A DNA stretch of 64,000 nucleotides from UBA4479 sp963974935 (GTDB lineage Bacteria; Pseudomonadota; Alphaproteobacteria; Rhodospirillales; Casp-alpha2), in contig CAXBEV010000009.1 in NCBI GenBank assembly GCA_963974935.1, forward strand, positions 62,001 to 126,000, written 5' to 3'. Position numbers and translations under genes: made by a program. Numbering within the stretch: the stretch's first letter is position 1; every line of letters starts with the position of its first letter. The notes below the pieces were generated by a model, which saw nothing but the letters and a program-made list of their open reading frames with translations, was not told where the DNA came from and searched no databases. Positions 24,268 to 32,157 of this stretch are shown piece after piece.

Positions 24268-27102
24268 TCACGCTGCAGCCGCGTCGCGGTGGCGGACCGC
24301 ATCGACGCAGCGGTGACAAAGTGTTTCGTGCTCGCTGTCCGCGCCGACCTCGTCCAAGACTTTCCAGCAGCGCTCGCATTTGTCGCCGGGCGCTTTTTCA
24401 ACGACGACGGCAACGCCGGCGACGTCCTCTAAGCGATACGCGTCCGCGGGCGCATCACCATCGGCAAATGTGATACCGGACGTGATGCAGAGCGTCGCCA
24501 TATCCATATCAGCCACAGCATCGCGCAAGTCCGCATCGGCATAAACCACCGGGTGCGCCTGCAGGCTAGCACCGATTTCTTTGTTGGCGCGGGCCACTTC
24601 GAGGGCACCGGTAATCACCCGCCGTAAGCTACGCACTTTCGACCATTTGGTATTCAGCACATCGTCCGCCCACGTGGCCGGCACGTCCGGATAGGTACGC
24701 AGATGCACGGAGTTGCCTGCACCGCGATCCGGATGGCGAGCAAGCCAGGCTTCTTCGGCGGTGAAGCAGAGCACCGGCGCCAACCATGCGGTCAGATGAT
24801 CAAACAAGATATCCAACACCGTCCTGACCGCCCGGCGCTCAAGCGAATCGGCACGGTCGCAATACAACGAATCTTTGCGAATATCAAAATAAAACGCCGA
24901 TAAATCGACGGCGCAGAACGTGTGCAGTTCAGCAAAGAATGGCTGGAAATCAAAGTCCGTGCACGCTTTGCGGAGTGACACATCCAGGCCATGCAGACGG
25001 CCCAACACCCAGCGCTCAAGCTCCGGCAATTCCGCAACATCGTTGATCCGCTCGGCCTCGTCGAATTCGGCGACGTTGCCCAAGATATAGCGCAGCGTGT
25101 TGCGCAGTCGGCGATAAATGTCGGCTTGCTGTTTGACGATTTCAGGCCCAATGCGCAGGTCTTCGGAATAGTCCGAGTTGACGACCCAGATGCGCAGAAT
25201 GTCGGCGCCATATTGGCTGATGACGTCTTGCGGCGCGACCACGTTGCCGATGGATTTTGACATTTTCTGGCCGTCTTCAGCCATGACGAACCCATGCGTC
25301 AGCACCGCATCATAGGGCGCACGGCCCCGTGTGCCGCAGCTTTCGAGCAGTGACGAGTGGAACCAGCCGCGATGCTGATCGGAGCCTTCAAGATACAAAG
25401 ATGCCGGCCATGAAAGATCTTCCCAAGGGCCGTCTTCGAGCACGAATGCGTGCGTGCAGCCGCTGTCGAACCACACGTCCAAGATATCGGTGACCTGCTC
25501 GTAATCGTCGGGATTGCGATCTGGACCCAAGAACCTGGACGGGTCGGACGCAAACCAAGCGTCCGCACCTTCTTCTTTGAACGCTGTGATAATACGGTCC
25601 AACACGGCTTGATCGCGCAACGGCTCGCCGGTGTTCTTGTCAACGAATACCGTGATCGGTACGCCCCAGGCGCGCTGACGCGACACCACCCAATCTGGGC
25701 GGTCTGCGATCATACCGCGCAGGCGCTTTTGGCCAGACGCCGGCACGAACCGGGTGTCGTCAATCGCTTTGAGGGCTGTCTCGCGGAGCCCGTTGGTCTC
25801 CATGGAGATAAACCACTGCGCCGTGTTGCGGAAAATCAGCGGTTTTTTCGAGCGCCACGAATGTGGATAGCGGTGTTTCAGTTTGCCTTTGCCGAGCAGT
25901 CCGCCTGCCTCGTTCAAAACGTCGGCAACATGGTCATTGCATTTGTAGACATGCTCGCCTGCAAACAGCGGCACGTGATCAAAATAGGTGCCGTTTTCAC
26001 TGACCGTCTGCGGCACTTCGACGCCGTTCTGCATACCGAGCACCCAGTCGTCCGCGCCATGGCCAGGCGCGATGTGCACGACGCCGGTACCTTCATCGGT
26101 AGTCGCAAAACCAGCCGCCAGCGCAGGCACGTCAAATTCATAGCCTTGGCCCCGCAACGGATGCGCGCAGATGGTGCCGGCCATATCGGCGCCTTTGAGA
26201 GTCGCTTTAACCTCATGTGACGTGATCCCGCAGGCATTGGTAAACGCGTCCAACAGCGCCTGCGCGACGAGCAGTTTTTCGCCGGTCTTGGCCATAGAGT
26301 TTTCAGCGACGCCCGTCACCTCAATCACCGCATAGTCGATGGCCGCACCATAAGCGACGGCACGGTTGCCGGGCATGGTCCAAGGCGTTGTTGTCCAGAT
26401 GACGATGGCCGCCCCTTCAAGCGCCGGCACAGATGCCGTGATCACCGGGAAGCGGACATAAATCGTCGTCGACGTATGGTCGTAGTATTCCACTTCGGCT
26501 TCGGCTAGCGCGGTCTTTTCGACCGGCGACCACATCACCGGCTTGGAGCCACGATACAACGAGCCGTCCATCAGGAATTTGCCGAGCTCGCCGGCAATCG
26601 TCGCCTCGGCGGCATAGGTCATGGTGGTGTACGGATGATCCCAATCGCCCATCACGCCCAAACGTTTGAATTCTTCGCGCTGCACGTCGATCCAATGGTC
26701 GGCGAACTCGCGACATTCTTTGCGGAACTCGACGATCGGCACCGCGTCTTTGTCCATTTTCTTGGCGCGATATTGTTCTTCGATTTTCCATTCGATGGGC
26801 AGGCCGTGGCAATCCCAACCGGGCACATAGCGCACGTCTTTGCCTAGCATCTGCTGGGTGCGGTTGATAACGTCTTTGAGGATTTTGTTGAGCGCATGAC
26901 CGATGTGCAGGTGGCCGTTCGCATAGGGTGGGCCATCGTGCAGGATGAACTTTTCGCGGCCCGCAGAAATTCGCGCACGCTCCCCTTCGAAGTCGGAGTC
27001 TGCCCAATACGCCAGCAATTCAGGCTCGCGTTGCGGCAGGCCGGCCTTCATCGGAAAGTCGGTTTTCGGTAAAAAGATCGTGGCTTTGTAATCTACGCTC
27101 AT
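24268..27102 (-). CDS. ileS: isoleucyl-tRNA synthetase
   Basis: IleRS charges tRNA-Ile and edits misactivated valine. The 944-residue class I enzyme has YANGHLHIGHALNKIL (HIGH motif), the CP1 editing insertion with TTPWTMPGN, the GSDQHRGWFHSSLLES block, GQKMSKSIGN (KMSKS motif) and a C-terminal zinc ribbon made of CERCWK and CHRC. The frame is open 16 codons upstream of the chosen ATG into ribF; MSVDYKATIFLPKTDFPM is the normal beginning, and this start lies 17 bases after the ribF stop. The zinc-ribbon form is the usual bacterial type sensitive to mupirocin, though drug response is not inferable here. Confidence 0.96.
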   Translation of the reverse strand: MSVDYKATIFLPKTDFPMKAGLPQREPELLAYWADSDFEGERARISAGREKFILHDGPPYANGHLHIGHALNKILKDVINRTQQMLGKDVRYVPGWDCHGLPIEWKIEEQYRAKKMDKDAVPIVEFRKECREFADHWIDVQREEFKRLGVMGDWDHPYTTMTYAAEATIAGELGKFLMDGSLYRGSKPVMWSPVEKTALAEAEVEYYDHTSTTIYVRFPVITASVPALEGAAIVIWTTTPWTMPGNRAVAYGAAIDYAVIEVTGVAENSMAKTGEKLLVAQALLDAFTNACGITSHEVKATLKGADMAGTICAHPLRGQGYEFDVPALAAGFATTDEGTGVVHIAPGHGADDWVLGMQNGVEVPQTVSENGTYFDHVPLFAGEHVYKCNDHVADVLNEAGGLLGKGKLKHRYPHSWRSKKPLIFRNTAQWFISMETNGLRETALKAIDDTRFVPASGQKRLRGMIADRPDWVVSRQRAWGVPITVFVDKNTGEPLRDQAVLDRIITAFKEEGADAWFASDPSRFLGPDRNPDDYEQVTDILDVWFDSGCTHAFVLEDGPWEDLSWPASLYLEGSDQHRGWFHSSLLESCGTRGRAPYDAVLTHGFVMAEDGQKMSKSIGNVVAPQDVISQYGADILRIWVVNSDYSEDLRIGPEIVKQQADIYRRLRNTLRYILGNVAEFDEAERINDVAELPELERWVLGRLHGLDVSLRKACTDFDFQPFFAELHTFCAVDLSAFYFDIRKDSLYCDRADSLERRAVRTVLDILFDHLTAWLAPVLCFTAEEAWLARHPDRGAGNSVHLRTYPDVPATWADDVLNTKWSKVRSLRRVITGALEVARANKEIGASLQAHPVVYADADLRDAVADMDMATLCITSGITFADGDAPADAYRLEDVAGVAVVVEKAPGDKCERCWKVLDEVGADSEHETLCHRCVDAVRHRDAAAA

Positions 27103-27119
27103 CGGTTCAAACTTTACTT

Positions 27120-28058
27120 TTACTGCAATAGGGTTCGCGCGGACACGCAATCGTCGGCGATTTGTGCCTTTAAAGCATCCAGTCCGTCAAATTTCTTTTC
27201 AGGCCGGATCATTTCGAGCAGCGACACGTTCAGGCGCTCGCCATAGATATCGGCGTCAAAATCGAACAAATGCACCTCAAGGCGCGGGGCATTGCCGTTG
27301 ACGGTGGGCCGGCTGCCGAGGTTGGCAACACCGTTGATGAGGCTGCCGTCGGCACGCAAAGCCCGCACTGCATAAACCCCAAATGCCGGATGAATATAGC
27401 CGCCGAGCGCAATATTCGCAGTCGGAAACCCAATGGTGCGGCCCAATTTATCGCCGCCCATGACCCGTCCCGAAATCGCAAACGGGCGGCCCAACACGTC
27501 GGCGGCTGCCTGCATTTGGCCTGCCTGCACCAATTCCCGCACCCGGCTTGATGAATATAGCCCGCCGCCGTCATCAGATGCAGCGGACACAACCGTGAAA
27601 TCAAAGCCCATTTCGCGCCCGGCACTGAGCAACGTCGCGCATGTGCCTTGTCGCTTATGGCCAAATTTAAAGTCATAGCCGGCGACCATGTGGCGCACAC
27701 CCAGCCCTTTAACCAAATAGTCTTCGATGAACGCCTGCGCGGATTGCTGCGAAAACGCCATGTCAAAGCGTTGCGCAATCATGAAATCGACGCCGAGCGC
27801 TTTAATCGCTTCGGCTTTGGCACGAAACGGCGTCAGGCGGAACGGGGCAACGTCCGGCTGAAAAATGCAACGGGGGTGCGGTTCGAACGTCAAAACACCC
27901 CAGGCGTGACCGCCCGCTTCCGCCAACGTACCGGCCTCACCGATCACGGTTTGATGACCCATGTGCACGCCATCAAAATTGCCAACCGCGATCACGGCGC
28001 CACGGTGAGACGCCGCAAGCGCGCCCGCCGATCCAACTGCTTGTCTGTAAATCCGCAT
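27120..28058 (-). CDS. ribF: bifunctional riboflavin kinase / FAD synthetase
   Basis: RibF makes FMN from riboflavin and then FAD. The 312-residue protein has the N-terminal adenylyltransferase domain (VGNFDGVHMGHQ, a nucleotidyltransferase HxGH-type motif, and LTFEPHPRCIF) and the C-terminal flavokinase domain (GFPTANI, GVYAVRAL, LEVHLFDFDADIYGERL, FDGLDALKAQIADD). Both domains look complete. It is the first gene after the maoC terminator and so the likely head of the ribF-ileS-lspA-DUF3035-M16-M16-pgi-mutL cluster. No FMN riboswitch is apparent in the roughly 70 bases before it. Confidence 0.95.
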   Translation of the reverse strand: MRIYRQAVGSAGALAASHRGAVIAVGNFDGVHMGHQTVIGEAGTLAEAGGHAWGVLTFEPHPRCIFQPDVAPFRLTPFRAKAEAIKALGVDFMIAQRFDMAFSQQSAQAFIEDYLVKGLGVRHMVAGYDFKFGHKRQGTCATLLSAGREMGFDFTVVSAASDDGGGLYSSSRVRELVQAGQMQAAADVLGRPFAISGRVMGGDKLGRTIGFPTANIALGGYIHPAFGVYAVRALRADGSLINGVANLGSRPTVNGNAPRLEVHLFDFDADIYGERLNVSLLEMIRPEKKFDGLDALKAQIADDCVSARTLLQ

Positions 28059-28125
28059 GGTCCCGGAAAGTGTCAGCAGGCCCGCAATCGGTCAAGCTTC
28101 ATGGTATCGCCGAAACTTCATTTGA

Positions 28126-28161
28126 ATAAGAAAAAGGGCGCCGGACAATCCGGCGCCCTTT
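28126..28161 (-). terminator. intrinsic terminator of maoC
   Basis: A perfect 13-base-pair stem (arms 28133-28145 and 28149-28161, GC-rich GGGCGCCGGA core) with a three-base loop. On the minus strand it is followed by TTTTT then CTTATTC. It lies 20 bases beyond the maoC stop and separates that gene from ribF. Confidence 0.9.
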
Positions 28162-28181
28162 CAAACAAAATGCGTTTGGCG

Positions 28182-28634
28182 TTACTTTACGCGCGACGGC
28201 ACCATGATGGTGGCTTCGCCATCGATGACGACTTTGTCACCGACCATACATTGCGTGCTCAGCTTGATGAATTTCTTTTCCGGCATCAGCTCGGTCACCG
28301 TGCAGTGTGCCGCCACGGTATCGCCGACGCGCACAGGCGCTTTGAACTTCAAGGTTTGAGCAACGTAGATACAACCCGGCCCCGGCATCTTGGTACCGAT
28401 CACGGTTGAAATGAAGCCCGCCGACAGCATACCGTGCGCGATGCGACCTTCGAACATGGTCTGGGACGCGAACTCATGGTTCAGGTGCACCGGGTTGGTG
28501 TCGCCGGAAATACCGGCAAACACAACGATATCGGTGTCGGTGATGGTCTTTGCAAAGACATCATGCATCCCGACTTCAAGATCTTCGAAATAGTAGCCAT
28601 GGAGTTTATCCATGGGATTGGTCATCTGGTCCAT
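28182..28634 (-). CDS. MaoC-like (R)-specific enoyl-CoA hydratase family protein
   Basis: A 150-residue hot-dog-fold protein. The hydratase 2 motif is intact: FAGISGDTNPVHLNHEFA, with the catalytic Asp and His. Such proteins hydrate trans-2-enoyl-CoA to (R)-3-hydroxyacyl-CoA, feeding polyhydroxyalkanoate or fatty-acid pathways; some family members have other acyl-CoA substrates, so the exact reaction is open. AAGGAT seven bases upstream supports the first ATG, though ATGs at codons 4 and 8 follow closely. It is monocistronic, with its own intrinsic terminator. Confidence 0.88.
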   Translation of the reverse strand: MDQMTNPMDKLHGYYFEDLEVGMHDVFAKTITDTDIVVFAGISGDTNPVHLNHEFASQTMFEGRIAHGMLSAGFISTVIGTKMPGPGCIYVAQTLKFKAPVRVGDTVAAHCTVTELMPEKKFIKLSTQCMVGDKVVIDGEATIMVPSRVK

Positions 28635-28787
28635 CCGGCGTATCCTTGTTTACAAATTTAGGCGCGTTCGCATTCGCAATAAACGCGTGCGGTGCAATAT
28701 AGAGGTTTAGGCTTTCCCCAGCAAGAAACGCTTTTTTAGCGGTTGCAGAGCAATATAAAACGCAAATATCGGCAGATCAGGGTGCAT

Positions 28788-29798
28788 ATGCGAAATCACA
28801 CGAAAATACGCAAATGGCGGACAGCACTGCTGGTTTGTGGGATATTTATCGCGAGTCCCGCCACCGCTGAGCCTAAGCCAACGCTGGATTTACCGATTGA
28901 TTGCCGCATCGGCGAAGATTGTTGGCTGGTGAATTTCGTCGATCGTGACCCCGGCCCCGGGCGCACAGACTTTCGCTGCGGCGATTTGAGCTATGACACT
29001 CACAAAGGCACGGACATTGCGCTCGCCAATCGTGCCACGATGCGCCGTGGCGTCGCCGTGCTCGCCGCCGCCCCTGGCCGCGTTGCGCGCATCCGTGACG
29101 GCATGGGCGAGACCGGAAAGTTGACATCATCTGCTGATCTTAAAGGGCGCGATTGCGGCAACGGTATCGTGATTGAGCACGAAGGCGACTGGAGCACGCA
29201 ATACTGCCATATGAAAGCAGGCTCGCTGGCCGTCGCTGAGGGCAGCCAAGTGATGCGTGGCCAGCGGATCGGGGAGGTCGGCCTATCGGGTCGCACCGAA
29301 TTTCCGCACATCCACATCACCGTCCGCAAAGGTAACACCGTGATCGACCCGTTTACCGGCGAGTCGCAAATGGCCGCCTGTGATAGAACATCAAGAATGG
29401 ACGGCTTATGGTCTGAGACCGCGCGCAAAGACCTCGCCTATCCCGGCCCGCAACCGTTCAACATCGGCTTCGACGATGCCGTGCCGTACATCGACAACAT
29501 TCGTGCCGGCATTATGAACGAAAGTTCTTTTTCATCCGACTCAGCTGTGTTCGTATTTTGGGCAGAGAGTTACTCACTCCTGGCCGACGATGATGTGCGC
29601 CTGACCTTGCTCGGTCCCGATGGTGACACTGTAAGCGATAGCCGCATTCGGATTGAAAAAACGCTGGCCCGATATTTTCGCTTCGTCGGGCGCAAAAAAC
29701 CCACCGAGGGATGGCCAGTAGGCACCTACACCGGCGAGATCGCCATCACCCGGGACGGCATCACGACGACAAAACGCGCCAGCGCCAAAATCAAATAA
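28788..29798 (+). CDS. M23-family metallopeptidase, exported, with extra C-terminal domain
   Basis: A 336-residue exported peptidase. After the signal peptide (LLVCGIFIASPATA) comes an M23 domain with HKGTD, a QYCHMK segment and HIHITV, so the HxxxD and HxH zinc ligands are present. It is Cys-rich for this class (CRIGEDCW, FRCGD, DCGNG, YCHM, AACDR), suggesting periplasmic disulfides. The last ~110 residues form a separate, probably beta-rich domain that I do not recognise. The frame opens further upstream with a TTG at 28743, but a TATAAA hexamer lies in that extension, so I use the ATG at 28788. It stands alone between maoC (divergent) and the integrase-like gene (convergent). Confidence 0.85.
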   Translation: MRNHTKIRKWRTALLVCGIFIASPATAEPKPTLDLPIDCRIGEDCWLVNFVDRDPGPGRTDFRCGDLSYDTHKGTDIALANRATMRRGVAVLAAAPGRVARIRDGMGETGKLTSSADLKGRDCGNGIVIEHEGDWSTQYCHMKAGSLAVAEGSQVMRGQRIGEVGLSGRTEFPHIHITVRKGNTVIDPFTGESQMAACDRTSRMDGLWSETARKDLAYPGPQPFNIGFDDAVPYIDNIRAGIMNESSFSSDSAVFVFWAESYSLLADDDVRLTLLGPDGDTVSDSRIRIEKTLARYFRFVGRKKPTEGWPVGTYTGEIAITRDGITTTKRASAKIK

Positions 29799-29799
29799 T

Positions 29800-30216
29800 C
29801 TAAAGACGCTTCTTGCGGCGCACCAACTTCGGCGTAACCCGGAGTCCGCGCTTGCCGACATCTTCGGTCGTTCCCGTTTTCGCAGACTTGGCCGCTTTCG
29901 GGGCGTCGGCCAAAAAATCATCCGGTCTGAACAACGGCGGCGGTTTTGGCCGTTTCGCCGCATCGTCACGGGCGCGGATGCTTTCCAAGGTACGAGATAC
30001 AATTGGATGTAGGTCCGGTCGCTTTCTGACTTTTTCAAAATGCATTTGGCCGATGTGCTGCACGGCGCGGCGGATTTTATCCGGACGCATTTGCTGTTCG
30101 AGGTGCAGGGTATACGCGGCCAGTGTCCACGCATGCGCAGGTGCATAGCTCAGGCCGTGCCGCGCACACCATTCGATAAAATCTTGCCAATTTTTTTGTT
30201 TGCTCGCTGCCGCCAA
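29800..30216 (-). CDS. stand-alone SAM-like (tyrosine-recombinase core-binding-like) domain protein
   Basis: A 138-residue basic protein without signal peptide. Its first ~80 residues (WQDFIEWCARHGLSYAPAHAW, LAAYTLHLEQQMRPDKIRRA, IGQMHFEKVRKRPDLHP, IVSRTLESIRARD) follow the pattern of the N-terminal core-binding helical bundle of tyrosine recombinases (FxxWC..G, vaaYl..L, TI.r.l..I...H, dPt.h..V...l..i). No catalytic domain follows; instead there is a Pro/Lys-rich tail ending in RRKKRL. It starts with TTG, with GGAG ten bases upstream. It could be a remnant of an integrase or a domesticated DNA-binding protein. There is no adjacent integrase half, att site or mobile gene. Confidence 0.6.
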   Translation of the reverse strand: MAAASKQKNWQDFIEWCARHGLSYAPAHAWTLAAYTLHLEQQMRPDKIRRAVQHIGQMHFEKVRKRPDLHPIVSRTLESIRARDDAAKRPKPPPLFRPDDFLADAPKAAKSAKTGTTEDVGKRGLRVTPKLVRRKKRL

Positions 30217-30319
30217 GAGCTGCTCTCCGACACATGGTGCTTTTCATCCGCACCGGACCCGAATATTGAATAGGGCGCAAAATCGTTGTCCGTTAAGGAT
30301 ACGCCCGGGAAGGCCTGCT

Positions 30320-30354
30320 GGCCAAGACAACCCGTGTCAATCTAGGCCAAGACA
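30320..30354. repeat. 10-base direct repeat in the leader of the TtuC/DmlA-like gene
   Basis: GGCCAAGACA occurs at 30320-30329 and again at 30345-30354, spaced 25 bases start to start, ending 16 bases before the start codon. It may be a tandem regulator or RNA-binding site, or a small duplication. No known operator is recognised. Confidence 0.5.
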
Positions 30355-30370
30355 GACCAGGAGATCATCC

Positions 30371-31453
30371 ATGTCGAAACGCACGCTCAGCATTGCCGCC
30401 ATCCCAGGTGACGGTATCGGACCCGAAGTCATTGATGCCGGCATGGAGGTGTTGAAGGCTGTCGCAAAGCGCGACGGCGGCTTTCAGATCAAGTCCGAAC
30501 GTTTCGACTGGGGCTCGGATCGCTATCTGAAGAAGGGTGATTTTCTGCCGGACAACGCGTTGGATACGCTGCGGGCGTTCGATGCTATTTTCTTTGGCTC
30601 TGCCGGCGATCCGCGCATTCCCGACCACGTGACACTGTGGGGACTGCGTCTGAAAATCTGCCAGAGTCTGGATCAATACGCCAATGTGCGCCCGGCGCGG
30701 CTGTTACCCGGCATCAAAGGCCCGCTCCGCGACGTCACCGCAAAGCAACTGGATTGGGTGATCGTCAGGGAAAATTCCGAAGGTGAATACGCCGGCGCGG
30801 GTGGCCGTGTTCACCAAGGTCTCCCGGAAGAGGTTGGCTTGGATATTTCCGTGTTCACACGTAACGGGGTGGAGCGCATTCAACGCTTCGCGTTCGAGCT
30901 CGCAAGCGCGCGCCCGCGTAAAAAACTGACCTTGGTGACCAAATCGAACGCACAGCGTCACGGCATGGTGTTTTGGGATTCGGTGTTCGAGCGCGTCAAA
31001 GCGGACTACCCTGATGTCGAGACCGACAAGATGCTGGTCGACGCCATGACCACACGCATGGTGTTGCAGCCGGAAAGCATCGACACCGTGGTCGCCACCA
31101 ACCTGCACGCCGATGTGCTGTCGGATTTGGCGGCCGCATTGACCGGCTCGCTCGGCATTGCGCCAACCGGCAACATTCGCCCAGAAGGCGACGCGCCGTC
31201 GATGTTTGAGCCGATCCACGGCTCGGCCTTCGATATCATGGGCAAAGGCATCGCCAATCCACTGGGTGCGTTTTGGTCGGGCGCGATGCTGCTGGAAAAC
31301 CAGGGCGAGCTTGCGGCTGCCACGCGCTTGATGCAGGCTATTGAGCGGGTCACTGGTGAAGGCAAACACCTGCCCCGCGACCTCGGCGGCAAAGCCGGCA
31401 CGAAAGAGGTCACCGAGGCTGTATTGGAAGCGATCCGCACCGCCAACGATTGA
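30371..31453 (+). CDS. isocitrate/isopropylmalate dehydrogenase family, TtuC/DmlA type (tartrate or D-malate dehydrogenase)
   Basis: A 360-residue NAD-dependent beta-decarboxylating dehydrogenase. It has IPGDGIGPEV, the VRENSEGEYAGAGG block, RFAFELA, LVTKSNAQR, the metal-binding VDAMTTRMVLQPE and GSAFDIMGKGIANP. The lack of the leuB/icd substrate-binding signatures and the WGLRLKICQ segment match tartrate dehydrogenase/D-malate dehydrogenase (TtuC, DmlA) rather than LeuB. AGGAGA lies six bases before the ATG at 30371. Substrate is not settled by sequence; D-malate, tartrate and 3-isopropylmalate are all used in the family. It is followed after 31 bases by a DUF3047 gene on the same strand. 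Confidence 0.85.
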   Translation: MSKRTLSIAAIPGDGIGPEVIDAGMEVLKAVAKRDGGFQIKSERFDWGSDRYLKKGDFLPDNALDTLRAFDAIFFGSAGDPRIPDHVTLWGLRLKICQSLDQYANVRPARLLPGIKGPLRDVTAKQLDWVIVRENSEGEYAGAGGRVHQGLPEEVGLDISVFTRNGVERIQRFAFELASARPRKKLTLVTKSNAQRHGMVFWDSVFERVKADYPDVETDKMLVDAMTTRMVLQPESIDTVVATNLHADVLSDLAAALTGSLGIAPTGNIRPEGDAPSMFEPIHGSAFDIMGKGIANPLGAFWSGAMLLENQGELAAATRLMQAIERVTGEGKHLPRDLGGKAGTKEVTEAVLEAIRTAND

Positions 31454-31484
31454 TCTGGATGCTTCACAACGCCATATAACGGTT

Positions 31485-32150
31485 ATGCGCAAAAGTATTC
31501 TGCTTACCGGACTCTCGATTGGTTTGTTGATCGCCGCAACGGCGACAGCGACGACCCGAACTGTGCCGATTGCATCAGACCTGACAGCGAACGGCTGGAA
31601 AGTCCTGGCCTTCGACGGCATCCCACAAACACAGTTTACCGGCACCACTGAAGGCGTACTCGAAGTACGCGCAGATCGAAGCTCCAGTGTGCTTTATCGT
31701 GCCATTGATGACGGTCCGAAAATGCCCAGCGAACTTTCATGGTCCTGGCAAGTTATTGATGCACTACCGTCAACCGACCTCAACAAAACAGACGGCGATG
31801 ACCGAGTGTTGGCCCTGCACATCGGATTTGCCGACGACAGCTTTATGTCACGGCTGAAAGGCACGATGTCGCCCTTCGCTAGGGGCCGCGTGCTGACCTA
31901 TGTTTGGGGCGGTGCCCGTGAAACATCATTCGCGCACCCGCACTTGCCCGACAACGGTTTTATGATCATCCGCCGCACAGCTTCAACGCCGAGCGACACA
32001 TGGTTCCAAGAAACCGTCGATCTAGCCGCCGACTACCAACGCGCTTTTGGTGAGGCACCGCCATCGGTTGCCTTCGTCGGTGTTTCAGGAGATGCCGACG
32101 ATATCGCCGCGATGTCCTTCGGTAAGATCAAAGATATTGAGTTCAAGTAA
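31485..32150 (+). CDS. DUF3047 exported protein
   Basis: A 221-residue protein with a signal peptide (LLTGLSIGLLIAATATATT) and the DUF3047 core: an LSWSWQV strand, the DDRVLALHIGF segment, LTYVWGG, and a closing VAFVGVSGDADD. The family occurs in proteobacteria, is periplasmic and has no assigned function; the core probably forms a beta-sandwich. It follows the TtuC/DmlA-like gene by 31 bases and may share its transcript. The ATG at 31485 is chosen because it starts a clean signal peptide; the longer open frame overlaps the upstream gene. It ends seven bases before the convergent LDH2 stop. Confidence 0.8.
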   Translation: MRKSILLTGLSIGLLIAATATATTRTVPIASDLTANGWKVLAFDGIPQTQFTGTTEGVLEVRADRSSSVLYRAIDDGPKMPSELSWSWQVIDALPSTDLNKTDGDDRVLALHIGFADDSFMSRLKGTMSPFARGRVLTYVWGGARETSFAHPHLPDNGFMIIRRTASTPSDTWFQETVDLAADYQRAFGEAPPSVAFVGVSGDADDIAAMSFGKIKDIEFK

Positions 32151-32157
32151 CGGGCTT

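Noticed and set aside
27120..28130. FMN riboswitch in front of ribF
   Set aside because: The interval to the maoC terminator is about 70 bases and lacks the conserved AGGGU-type helices of the RFN element.
29800..30216. Integrative element boundary
   Set aside because: Only an N-terminal-domain-like protein; no tRNA gene, direct repeat att site, transposase or shift in codon use on either side.
30704..31648. 314-codon open frame on the minus strand
   Set aside because: Opposite the TtuC/DmlA-like gene and the start of DUF3047; no recognisable domain.
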